Shown here: in pieces, positions 1 to 9,221 of the stretch | How positions within the stretch are numbered: the stretch's first letter is position 1 | How the letters are laid out: each line of letters starts with the position of its first letter | NCBI GenBank assembly: GCA_965276785.1 | Contig: OZ255629.1 | Coordinates: 2,914,001-2,978,000, forward strand | DNA length: 64,000 bases | Origin: LMUY01 sp965276785 | Lineage (GTDB): Bacteria; Pseudomonadota; Alphaproteobacteria; Acetobacterales; Acetobacteraceae | Reading direction: 5' to 3' | Program-made: the position numbers and the translations under genes | Notes under the pieces: model-generated | What the model was told of the DNA's origin: nothing | Databases searched by the model: none | The model's input: the letters and a program-made list of their open reading frames with translations, nothing else

Positions 1-694
1 TGTGGCGCACCACAGCCAGGTTGTGGCTGATGAACAGGTAGGTCAGCCCCAGTCGCGCTTGCAGCTCCCGCATCAGGTTGAGGATTTGCGCCTGCACGGA
101 CACGTCGAGCGCGCTGGTGGGTTCGTCGCAAACCAGGAAGTCCGGCTCGGAGGCGAGCGCGCGGGCGATGGAGATGCGCTGCCGCTGGCCGCCGCTGAAC
201 TCATGCGGGTATTTGCCGCCATCGCCCGCGGCCAAGCCAACCTGGTGCAGCAGCGCGGCCACCCGCTCGCCAACGGCCCGGCCGCGCTGGATGCGAAAGG
301 CGCGCAGCGGCTCGGCCACAATGTCGGCCACGCGCCAACGGGGGTTCAGCGAGGCGTAGGGGTCCTGAAAAATCATGTTCATGCGGCGGCGCAGCGCCGG
401 CTGGGCGCGGGCGGCGGTGAGGCTTTGGCCCTCGAAGCGAATGTCGCCCTGGGACGGTCGATACAGCCCCACCGCCAGCCGCGCCACCGTGCTCTTGCCG
501 CAGCCGCTTTCGCCCACAAGCGAGAGGGTGGTGGCTTTCGGGATGGCAAAGCTCACCTCGTCCACGGCCAACAGCCGGCGGCGGCCGGTGCGCGACAGCG
601 TGCGCTGCAGCCACGGCTGGGAGACGTCGAACCAACGGCTGACGCGGGCGGCTTCCAGCACGTTAGGCCCCGCCTCAAGCATGGGCTCAGGCAT
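1..694 (-). CDS. dppF: Oligopeptide ABC transporter ATP-binding protein, DppF/OppF type (3' end cut by window edge)
   Basis: Open frame on the minus strand running off the window start. It carries a Walker A motif (GESGCGKST, about residue 70), the Q-loop in IFQDPYASLNP, the ABC signature FSGGQRQRISIARAL and a Walker B ending in CDEPTSALDVS. The switch histidine is visible in ISHNLAVVRH just before the cut. The LNP after the Q-loop and the N-terminal extension fit the second ATPase of peptide/nickel importers. The start chosen is the ATG at 694, which overlaps the dppD stop by 8 bases; an in-frame ATG at 682 is also possible. It would energise the DppB/DppC channel on the cytoplasmic face. 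The substrate cannot be read from sequence. Confidence 0.93.
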   Translation of the reverse strand, partial: MPEPMLEAGPNVLEAARVSRWFDVSQPWLQRTLSRTGRRRLLAVDEVSFAIPKATTLSLVGESGCGKSTVARLAVGLYRPSQGDIRFEGQSLTAARAQPALRRRMNMIFQDPYASLNPRWRVADIVAEPLRAFRIQRGRAVGERVAALLHQVGLAAGDGGKYPHEFSGGQRQRISIARALASEPDFLVCDEPTSALDVSVQAQILNLMRELQARLGLTYLFISHNLAVVRH

Positions 695-1652
695 CGGCAT
701 ACAGCCAGCAAGCCGCCAGGTTGTCGTGGGCAGGCATCAGGTCCGGGCGCTCCACGCGGCAGCGATCGAACACGCGCGGGCAGCGCGGATTGAACGGGCA
801 GCCCGGCGGGATGGCGCCAAGCCGGGGCATGGCGCCATCGATCTGCTCCAAGCGGCCGAGCCGGTCGCCAAGCTGCGGGATGGAGGCCATCAACCCCGCG
901 GTATAGGGATGGGCCGGGCGATGCACCACGTCGGCAACGCTGCCCACTTCGACGATGCGGCCGGAATACATCACCGCCACGCGGTCGCAGGTCTCTGCGA
1001 TCACCCCCATGTCGTGGGTGACCAGCATAACGGCGGTGCCGTGCTCGCGGGCGAGGCGGCGTAGCAGGCTGATGATCTGCGCCTGCACCGAGACGTCGAG
1101 CGCGGTGGTGGGCTCGTCGGCAATCACGAGCTGCGGCTCCGCGCACAAGGCCAGCGCGATCACCACCCGTTGCCGCATACCGCCGCTGAACTGGTGCGGG
1201 TAGGCGTCGATGCGCTGGTCGGGGGCGGGAATGCCGACGTCGCGCAGCCATTGCAGGGCGCGGGCGCGGGCTTCGCGGTCGGACAGGCCTAGATGGACCT
1301 GGATGGTTTCCGCAAGCTGGCGGCCGACGGTGTAGAGCGGGTTAAGCGTGGTGAGCGGGTCCTGGAACACGGCGCCGATCTGCCGTCCGCGCACCCGGCG
1401 CATCGCCTCCGGCCGCAATTGGTCGACCCGGCGTCCCTCTAGCAGGATTTCGCCGCCCGAAATCCGGCCCGGCGGCTCCAGCAGGCCGATGATGGCCGCC
1501 CCCATCAGCGACTTGCCGGCCCCGCTCTCCCCCACCACGCCGAGGATTTCCCCGGGTGCGATGGCGAGCGAGACGCGGTCCAGCGCGGTGAGCACGTGCC
1601 GCCGGGTCGGGAACTGCACCGAAACCGAGCGAAGTTCCAGCAACGGGCTCAT
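687..1652 (-). CDS. dppD: Oligopeptide ABC transporter ATP-binding protein, DppD/OppD type
   Basis: A 321-residue ATPase. Walker A is GESGAGKSL (lysine followed by S), the Q-loop is VFQDPLTTLNPLYTVG, the signature is FSGGMRQRVVIALAL and Walker B is ADEPTTALDVS. The C-terminal cysteine-containing tail (PPGCPFNPRCP ... CR) is the oligopeptide-transporter C-terminal domain that can hold an Fe-S cluster in some homologues. The ATG at 1652 overlaps the dppC stop in an ATGA, so the two are probably translationally coupled. Together with dppF it forms the nucleotide-binding pair of the importer. Confidence 0.95.
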   Translation of the reverse strand: MSPLLELRSVSVQFPTRRHVLTALDRVSLAIAPGEILGVVGESGAGKSLMGAAIIGLLEPPGRISGGEILLEGRRVDQLRPEAMRRVRGRQIGAVFQDPLTTLNPLYTVGRQLAETIQVHLGLSDREARARALQWLRDVGIPAPDQRIDAYPHQFSGGMRQRVVIALALCAEPQLVIADEPTTALDVSVQAQIISLLRRLAREHGTAVMLVTHDMGVIAETCDRVAVMYSGRIVEVGSVADVVHRPAHPYTAGLMASIPQLGDRLGRLEQIDGAMPRLGAIPPGCPFNPRCPRVFDRCRVERPDLMPAHDNLAACWLYADA

Positions 1653-2581
1653 CGCAAGCGCGGATTTAACGCATCGCGCAACCAGTCGCCGAGCAGGTTG
1701 ATGGCCAAGATCAGGGCAGCCAGCATGATGCCGGGGAAGATCGTGATCCACCATTCGCCGCTGTAGAGGAAGTCGTTGCCCACCCGGATCAGCGTCCCCA
1801 GCGAGGGCTGGGTTGGCGGCAGCCCCACCCCGAGGAACGACAAGGTGGCTTCGTCCAAGATGGACAGGCCGATATTGATGGTGGCGATCACCACCACAGG
1901 GCCGAGCACGTTGGGCAAGATATGGCTCAGCACGATGCGCGGGCTGGACAGGCCGATTACCTGGGCGGCGAGCACGTAGTCGCGCCGGCGCTCGACCAGG
2001 GTGGAGCCGCGCACGGTGCGGGCGAATTGGGGCCAGCGGCTGATCCCGATGGCAAAGATCAGCACGGCAATCTCGAGCCGCGCGTGCAGGCCGGACGGCA
2101 GCGCCACCGAGACCACCCCGTCCACCAGCAGGGCGATGAGGATGGCGGGAAAGGTGAGCTGCACGTCGGCCACCCGCATCAGGATGGCGTCCAGCAGCCC
2201 CCCGGCATAGCCCGCCGCCAGGCCGAACACCACGCCCACCACCATGGCGAACAGCACCGCCGAGAGGCCCACTTCGAGGCTGAGGCGCGTGCCGTAGATT
2301 ATGGCGGAGAGCAGGTCGCGGCCCTGGTCGTCGGTGCCGAGCAGATGGGCCAAGCTGCCGCCGCCAAGGAAGGCGGGCGGCAAGAAGCTGTCCATGAGGT
2401 TGAGGCTGGCAAGGTCGTACGGGTTGGAAGGGGCGATCCAGGGCGCCAACGCGGCCGCGCCGCAGCAAAGCACGACGATGGCCGTGGAGAGCATCGCCAC
2501 CGGGGAGCGGCGGAAGGCGTAGAGCAGGTCGCTGTCGAGCGCGCGGCCCAGGGCGGTGCGACGTGCGGTGGCGGCACTCAT
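1649..2581 (-). CDS. dppC: Oligopeptide ABC transporter permease, DppC type
   Basis: A 310-residue inner-membrane permease. It has the N-terminal cytoplasmic segment and first helix typical of DppC/OppC, then LLGTDDQGRDLLSAIIYGTRLSL, the usual start of the permease core. The EAA-type loop appears as DYVLAAQVIGLSSPRIVLSHILPN. The protein ends in the expected LGDWLRDALNPRLR. The ATG at 2581 overlaps the dppB stop (ATGA) and its own stop overlaps the dppD start, so dppB-C-D-F is one transcription unit. No substrate-binding protein lies next to it; the nearest candidate is about 10 kb away (12747-14324). Confidence 0.95.
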   Translation of the reverse strand: MSAATARRTALGRALDSDLLYAFRRSPVAMLSTAIVVLCCGAAALAPWIAPSNPYDLASLNLMDSFLPPAFLGGGSLAHLLGTDDQGRDLLSAIIYGTRLSLEVGLSAVLFAMVVGVVFGLAAGYAGGLLDAILMRVADVQLTFPAILIALLVDGVVSVALPSGLHARLEIAVLIFAIGISRWPQFARTVRGSTLVERRRDYVLAAQVIGLSSPRIVLSHILPNVLGPVVVIATINIGLSILDEATLSFLGVGLPPTQPSLGTLIRVGNDFLYSGEWWITIFPGIMLAALILAINLLGDWLRDALNPRLR

Positions 2582-3555
2582 CGACCGTTGCGGGACATGC
2601 GCAGGCGCGGGTCGACGGCGAAATAGAGCAAATCGACCACCAGGTTGATGACCACGAACAGCACGGAGACCAGCAGCAGGTAGGTAGACATCACCGGGAT
2701 ATCGCCGACCTGGATGGATTGCACCAGCAGCAACCCCATGCCGGGCCACTGGAACACGGTTTCGGTGACGATGGAGAAGGCGACAATGCCGCCGAGCTGC
2801 AGCCCGGCGACGGTGATGACGGGAACCAGGGTATTCTTGAGCGCATGGCCGAAATGGATCAGCCGGCTCGGCAGGCCGCGGGCGCGGGCGAACTTGATAT
2901 AGTCGGACCGCAGCACTTCCAGCATCTCGGCACGGACCAGCCGCATGATCAAGGTGAGTTGGAACAGCCCCAGCGTGATGGCGGGCAGCACCAGCGCCTT
3001 GAGGCCGGAGATGGTGAGAAATCCGGTGGTCCAGCCGCCGAGGTCTACGGTGGCGCCGCGGCCATAGGAGGGCAGCCAGCCCAGCAGCACGCTGAACACC
3101 AGGATCAACAGGATGCCGATCAGGAAGGTGGGCAGGGCAACCCCGAGCAGGCTGAACGCCATGAGCAGACGCGAGCTCCAGGCGTTGCGGTAGATGCCGG
3201 TGTAGACGCCGGCCGGAACGCCGATGACCAAGGCCAACACGGCCGCGGTGAAGGAGAGCTCGGCGGTGGCGGGCAGACGCTCGGCGATCAGGTCCGAGAC
3301 CGGGCGGGCCAGGCGGTAGCTGACGCCGAACTGGCCATGCAGCGCCGCCCACATGAACTTGGCGTATTGCAGCAGGAAGGGCTGGTCGAGCCCGAGCTGG
3401 TGAGTGACGCGGATGCGGTCAGCCTCGGTGTAGGAGGTGCCCAAAATGATGGTCACCGGGTCGCCGACGAAGGCGAACAGGGCGAAGGCGATGAGGCCGA
3501 CAATCAGCAGCACCGGGATGGCTTGAAGCAGCCGCGAGACGATGAAGGCTAGAAT
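2578..3555 (-). CDS. dppB: Oligopeptide ABC transporter permease, DppB type (probable ATT start)
   Basis: Inner-membrane permease with a large periplasmic loop (LGLDQPFLLQYAKFMWAALHGQFGVSY) and the EAA loop DYIKFARARGLPSRLIHFGHALKN. The first standard start is GTG at 3513, but that would cut into the first helix. The frame stays open upstream and encodes FIVSRLLQAIPVLL, the normal N-terminus of this family. No ATG, GTG or TTG lies between the upstream stop at 3589 and 3513. I therefore place the start at ATT 3555, giving 325 residues; this is inference. The alternative is that the true start was lost by mutation or a sequencing error. It is first in the dppBCDF operon. Confidence 0.88.
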   Translation of the reverse strand: MLAFIVSRLLQAIPVLLIVGLIAFALFAFVGDPVTIILGTSYTEADRIRVTHQLGLDQPFLLQYAKFMWAALHGQFGVSYRLARPVSDLIAERLPATAELSFTAAVLALVIGVPAGVYTGIYRNAWSSRLLMAFSLLGVALPTFLIGILLILVFSVLLGWLPSYGRGATVDLGGWTTGFLTISGLKALVLPAITLGLFQLTLIMRLVRAEMLEVLRSDYIKFARARGLPSRLIHFGHALKNTLVPVITVAGLQLGGIVAFSIVTETVFQWPGMGLLLVQSIQVGDIPVMSTYLLLVSVLFVVINLVVDLLYFAVDPRLRMSRNGR

Positions 3556-3944
3556 GGGGGGCTCATCGGCAAGGTGGTTAACCCGTGCTTAGCAGTTTGC
3601 AGGGTAAGTTATGGCGGCAGCCAGCTCGCGCGGCAAATGGCGGCCGTTGCAGTGCTGATGCTCACGGGTAGACGCTTTGAGGGGGTCAGTTTGTCCGCGA
3701 GCGGAATGGTCCGGCGGAGTTGCATGCGTTGCAGTGTCGCCTCACCGGCTGAGACCGCAGCGCCAGCGAGGCTGGCTGTAACATTTTTATTGGGCTGATC
3801 CCGCGATTGATCCGCGGCGAGAAAACTGATGTAGTCTGTTCGTGAGTCGCCGGTTCTGACATAAGTTGCTGGCGCGCTCGTCATTTCACCGCGATTGTTA
3901 CGCGGAGAATGGAGTTTGGGTCGGCTGGTGAGGAGTACCGCAGT
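3556..3944. other. 389-base intergenic region between divergent dppB and the XRE regulator gene
   Basis: No convincing gene; the longest antisense frame (3609-3971) has no recognisable protein features. It should hold the promoters of both flanking genes. The clearest structure is a small hairpin at 3762-3776 (GCCAGC, GAG loop, GCTGGC) followed eight bases later by a five-T run. That resembles a weak terminator on the plus strand, though no plus-strand gene precedes it. Confidence 0.4.
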
Positions 3945-4826
3945 ATGCGTTTTACCGAGATAGGGCAGCAACTTCGGGCGTACCGGCTGGAGTCCGGGTT
4001 ACGAGCCGAAGAAATTGCGGCCCGCCTCGGCGTGTCTCGCGCGGCGCTCTATCGTTACGAGAAAGGTGAGGTCATCAAGCTCGACACGGTCAAGCGCCTT
4101 GCCGAGTTGCTGAAGATATCGCCGCTCTCGCTGCTCGGCATCGGAGTTGAATACTACAATCGTCCCGTTGGCTACTTCGAGCGGATCCGGCAAACTGAGG
4201 AATCGGCCGACCAGGTGCTGCAGGTGTTTGGCCCGCTGTGCTACTTGACGACGTCGGACGCGTTCGATGCCGTGTTGGCCGAGGCCTATGACGAACAGGT
4301 GGACCAGTCCGAGGCGGAGCGCAGCAGCTTGCGGGCCATGGTTGAGCAGGTGCAGGGCATTATGGCGGCGCGCAAGCGCATGTATGCTATGCGGCGCCCA
4401 GGGATCATCGCGATTATTTCGACCGCCAGCATCCAGCGCATGCTCGAATCGGGCGTCGCCGGCATGCTCGACCTGCCGGAGCCGTTGCGGCGGCGTTGCC
4501 GGCAAGTCGCTGCGAGCGAGATTGCCAATATCGCAACCATGATGGAGGCGGAACCGATGGGCCTCCAATTCGGCGTTTTGCCGCACATCGAACCGACCAG
4601 CTCGTTCAAAATCCTCCGCGCGCGGGACCGGGCGACCTTGGCCATTAACCCGTTCCGCGCCGATGGTCTCCCCAGCGTACAAACCGGCGTCGCCATGATC
4701 ACCGGCGCCGACGAGGCGGTGGCCACCCACCAGCGGATTGCCGAGACGATGTGGCGGGAATCGCTCAAGGGGGCGGCCGGCGCGTCGCAAATCCGCCGCA
4801 TGCTGCAACCCGCCCGCGCCGCCTAG
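3945..4826 (+). CDS. XRE-family helix-turn-helix transcriptional regulator
   Basis: A 293-residue protein. Residues about 4-60 form a clear XRE/Cro helix-turn-helix (IGQQLRAYRLESGL, then AARLGVSRAALYRYEKGE). The remaining 230 residues are an alpha-helical domain I do not recognise, probably for effector sensing or oligomerisation. The ATG at 3945 is preceded by GAGGAG at 3930-3935 with good spacing; an upstream ATG at 3909 is less likely. It diverges from dppBCDF, so regulation of that operon is plausible but not shown. It could equally control genes elsewhere. Confidence 0.88.
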   Translation: MRFTEIGQQLRAYRLESGLRAEEIAARLGVSRAALYRYEKGEVIKLDTVKRLAELLKISPLSLLGIGVEYYNRPVGYFERIRQTEESADQVLQVFGPLCYLTTSDAFDAVLAEAYDEQVDQSEAERSSLRAMVEQVQGIMAARKRMYAMRRPGIIAIISTASIQRMLESGVAGMLDLPEPLRRRCRQVAASEIANIATMMEAEPMGLQFGVLPHIEPTSSFKILRARDRATLAINPFRADGLPSVQTGVAMITGADEAVATHQRIAETMWRESLKGAAGASQIRRMLQPARAA

Positions 4827-4984
4827 CCGCCCCGCATGGGTGCAGCGCAGCGGGACCCGTCAACCCCCATGCTCGCCCCCACCCGCGCCGCCGCCCGCAA
4901 GCGCATCGTCCGCGAGGTGAACGGTTCCGGCTGGGCCTGGGGGATGCTGCATACCCGAACAAACCGCGAAAAAGGCGTGAACCC

Positions 4985-5011
4985 CTTGCCGTCCCGCGAG
5001 CGGCTCAATAC
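4985..5011 (+). promoter_or_regulatory. Possible heat-shock sigma-32 type promoter for dnaK
   Basis: CTTG at 4985-4988, a 17-base spacer, then CAATAC at 5006-5011, about 75 bases before the dnaK ATG. CTTG with about 17 bases to a C-rich/TAT-like element is the alphaproteobacterial RpoH pattern. The -10 half is only a partial match, so this is a candidate. Confidence 0.4.
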
Positions 5012-5086
5012 ATCCGCGACTTAACAATCCACTAGGGTCTTCCGTGGTGCCTCGGGCCGCGGCAGGCCGCTGCAACGGAGCATAGT

Positions 5087-7000
<1,914 letters not shown>

Positions 7001-7017
7001 ACCGGCTGCACTGTGAT

Positions 7018-7049
7018 GGGGGACTGCGGCGAATGCGCTGTAGTCCCCC
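7018..7049 (+). other. Hairpin between dnaK and dnaJ
   Basis: GGGGGACT (7018-7025) pairs perfectly with AGTCCCCC (7042-7049). It has no following T run, so it is more likely an attenuating or mRNA-protecting hairpin than a full terminator. Such a structure would help keep dnaK product above dnaJ, which is inference. Confidence 0.5.
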
Positions 7050-7138
7050 GCTCTGCCGATGTGATAGGGAATTGAAGGGGCACCCGCCCCAGCCAGGCCA
7101 AGGGCGGCGCCCCGGCCTCGCGCCTTTGGGGTTTGCAC

Positions 7139-8269
7139 GTGGCCAAGCAAGATTATTACTCCCTTCTTGAGGTGACCCGCGAGGCCAACGCTGACGACCT
7201 GAAGCGGTCGTATCGCAAGCTGGCCATGAAATACCATCCGGACCGCAACCCCGGCGATAAGGCGTCTGAAGCCAAGTTCAAGGAGGTCAGCGAGGCCTAC
7301 GAAGTCTTGCGCGACGACAACAAGCGCGCCGCCTATGACCGCTTCGGCCACGCAGCATTCGAGAACGGCGGCGGCGCTGGCGGCTTTGGCTTCCAGCAGG
7401 GCGGCCTGGGCGATATTTTCGACCAGATGTTCGGCGAGTTCATGGGCGGCCGCCGCAACGCCGGTGCCCGCACCCGCGCCGGCGCCGATCTGCGCGCCCA
7501 AGTGGAGATCGATCTCGCCGATGCCTTCACCGGCTCGAAGGTAGACCTTCGCGTGCCGACCCGGGTGCAATGCGACGCCTGCAGCGGCACTGGTTCGGCC
7601 AGCAGACAGGCCGAGCGCGAGACCTGCAGCACCTGCAACGGCGCGGGCAAGGTGCGGGCGCAGCAGGGCTTCTTCCTGGTGGAGCGCAGTTGCCCCACCT
7701 GCGGCGGAACCGGCCGGATCTTGCGCAATCCCTGCCGCGTCTGCAGCGGCGCCGGCACGGTTGCCCGCGAACGCACCCTGGCCGTCACCATCCCGGCGGG
7801 GGTGGAGGATGGCGTACGCATCCGCCTGGCTGGCGAGGGCGAGGCCGGCGCGGCAGGAGCGCCGCCCGGCGATCTCTACGTGCATGTCGCGATCCGGCCG
7901 CATGACATCTTCCAGCGCGACGGTGCCAACGTCTACTGCCGCGTGCCGCTGCGCATGACCCAGGCGGCACTAGGCGGCGACGTCGAAGTGCCGGTGATCG
8001 ATGGCAGCCGCACAAAGGTGAAAATTCCCGCCGGCACCCAGACCGGCGACCAATTCCGCATCCGCAGCAAGGGCTTCTCTGTGCTCCGCAGCGCCGCCCG
8101 CGGCGACATGTATGTGCAGGTCGCCGTCGAGACCCCGCAGCAGCTCACCCGGCGGCAGCGTGAATTGCTGGAGGAGTTCGAGGCCGAGGCGGTGCGCCAT
8201 AAGGACGGTAGCCCCGAAAGCGATGGCTTCTTCGCCAAGGTGGCCGCGTTTTTCGACGGCCGGACCTAA
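7139..8269 (+). CDS. dnaJ: Co-chaperone DnaJ (Hsp40)
   Basis: A 376-residue class A J protein. The J domain (residues about 4-70) has the HPD motif in KYHPDRNPG. A Gly/Phe-rich linker follows. The zinc domain has four CxxCxGxG repeats (CDACSGTG, CSTCNGAG, CPTCGGTG, CRVCSGAG). The C-terminal substrate-binding domains complete the protein. I chose GTG at 7139, giving MAKQDYYSLLEV like other DnaJ proteins; a TTG two codons upstream would add Met-His. It stimulates DnaK ATPase and delivers substrates. Confidence 0.97.
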   Translation: MAKQDYYSLLEVTREANADDLKRSYRKLAMKYHPDRNPGDKASEAKFKEVSEAYEVLRDDNKRAAYDRFGHAAFENGGGAGGFGFQQGGLGDIFDQMFGEFMGGRRNAGARTRAGADLRAQVEIDLADAFTGSKVDLRVPTRVQCDACSGTGSASRQAERETCSTCNGAGKVRAQQGFFLVERSCPTCGGTGRILRNPCRVCSGAGTVARERTLAVTIPAGVEDGVRIRLAGEGEAGAAGAPPGDLYVHVAIRPHDIFQRDGANVYCRVPLRMTQAALGGDVEVPVIDGSRTKVKIPAGTQTGDQFRIRSKGFSVLRSAARGDMYVQVAVETPQQLTRRQRELLEEFEAEAVRHKDGSPESDGFFAKVAAFFDGRT

Positions 8270-8274
8270 ACCGC

Positions 8275-9042
8275 TTGGCGTTGCGGGTCGCCATTGCCGG
8301 TATGACGGGCCGGATGGGCCGATTGATTGAGCAGGAGGTGGACAAAGCCGGCCTTGCCGTCGCGGGCGGAAGCTCACGGTCGGGACCATCGCTCGAGAGT
8401 GTCATTGCGGCGGCGGACGTGGCGATCGATTTCACCCATGCGCAAACCGTAGCAAGCCACGCGAAGGCGCTCGCGGGCCGCCGTGTCGCCTGGGTGCTTG
8501 GCACGTCGGGGTTGAGCCAGGCAGACGAGGCCGCGGTGCAGGATGCGGCCCGAACCATCCCGATCGTCTATGCCGCCAATTTCGCGCCTGGCGTCAACCT
8601 TGTTTTCGCGTTGGCCGAGCGCATGGCCGCCGCCCTGCCCGCGGACCGCTATGATGCCGAGATCGTCGAATTGCATCACCGCCAGAAGGTGGACGCTCCT
8701 TCCGGCACTGCAATCGGCTTGGGCCGCGCCGTGGCCACGGGCCGCGGCGTTGCCTTGGAGGAGGTGGCCGAGACCGGACGCCACGGTCATGGCGGCCCGC
8801 GCAAACCGGGTGCGATCGGCTTTGCGTCGTTGCGCGGCGGCCAAGTGGTGGGGGAGCACACCCTGCTGTTCGCCGCCGCCGACGAGCACATTTCCCTCAC
8901 CCATCGCGCGTTCGATCGCCGGGCCTTCGCGGTCGGCGCGGTGCAGGCGGCGCGATGGGTGGCAGGCCGCCCCGCCGGGTGCTACGACATGATGGACGTG
9001 CTCGGCATGCGTGAGTGCCCGCTTTCGCAAACCAAGAGCTAG
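8275..9042 (+). CDS. dapB: 4-hydroxy-tetrahydrodipicolinate reductase
   Basis: A 255-residue Rossmann-fold reductase of the diaminopimelate/lysine pathway. It has the N-terminal NAD(P)-binding motif GMTGRMG and the family signature ELHHRQKVDAPSGTA, with the catalytic histidine and lysine. It begins at TTG 8275, with TTG 8281 as an alternative, five bases after dnaJ, and so probably shares the chaperone transcript. It is slightly shorter than the usual 265-270 residues, mainly because the N-terminal segment after the Rossmann motif is compact. All expected motifs are present. Confidence 0.96.
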   Translation: MALRVAIAGMTGRMGRLIEQEVDKAGLAVAGGSSRSGPSLESVIAAADVAIDFTHAQTVASHAKALAGRRVAWVLGTSGLSQADEAAVQDAARTIPIVYAANFAPGVNLVFALAERMAAALPADRYDAEIVELHHRQKVDAPSGTAIGLGRAVATGRGVALEEVAETGRHGHGGPRKPGAIGFASLRGGQVVGEHTLLFAAADEHISLTHRAFDRRAFAVGAVQAARWVAGRPAGCYDMMDVLGMRECPLSQTKS

Positions 9043-9221
9043 GAGCCTGTCCGGGAATGGTCGCGCGCCGATTGGCCGATGCTCCGAGCCACGTGATCCT
9101 AGACTACCGCAGCATTCGCGGTTATAAACCGTTACCAGGTCGTAATCGTATGCGCGCGGTTCGATCTCTGGGCTGCCGGGCTCGAGGGGCAGCCGGATTT
9201 TTGCCGCAATGAGGGCATATC

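Noticed and set aside
2..793. 263-codon plus-strand frame over the dppF gene
   Set aside because: Antisense shadow of a clear ABC ATPase; composition (Gln/His/Arg/Gly-rich) is typical of reverse-strand frames in GC-rich DNA.
3609..3971. 120-codon minus-strand frame in the dppB/XRE gap
   Set aside because: No homology pattern, overlaps the regulator start, and no ribosome site of note.
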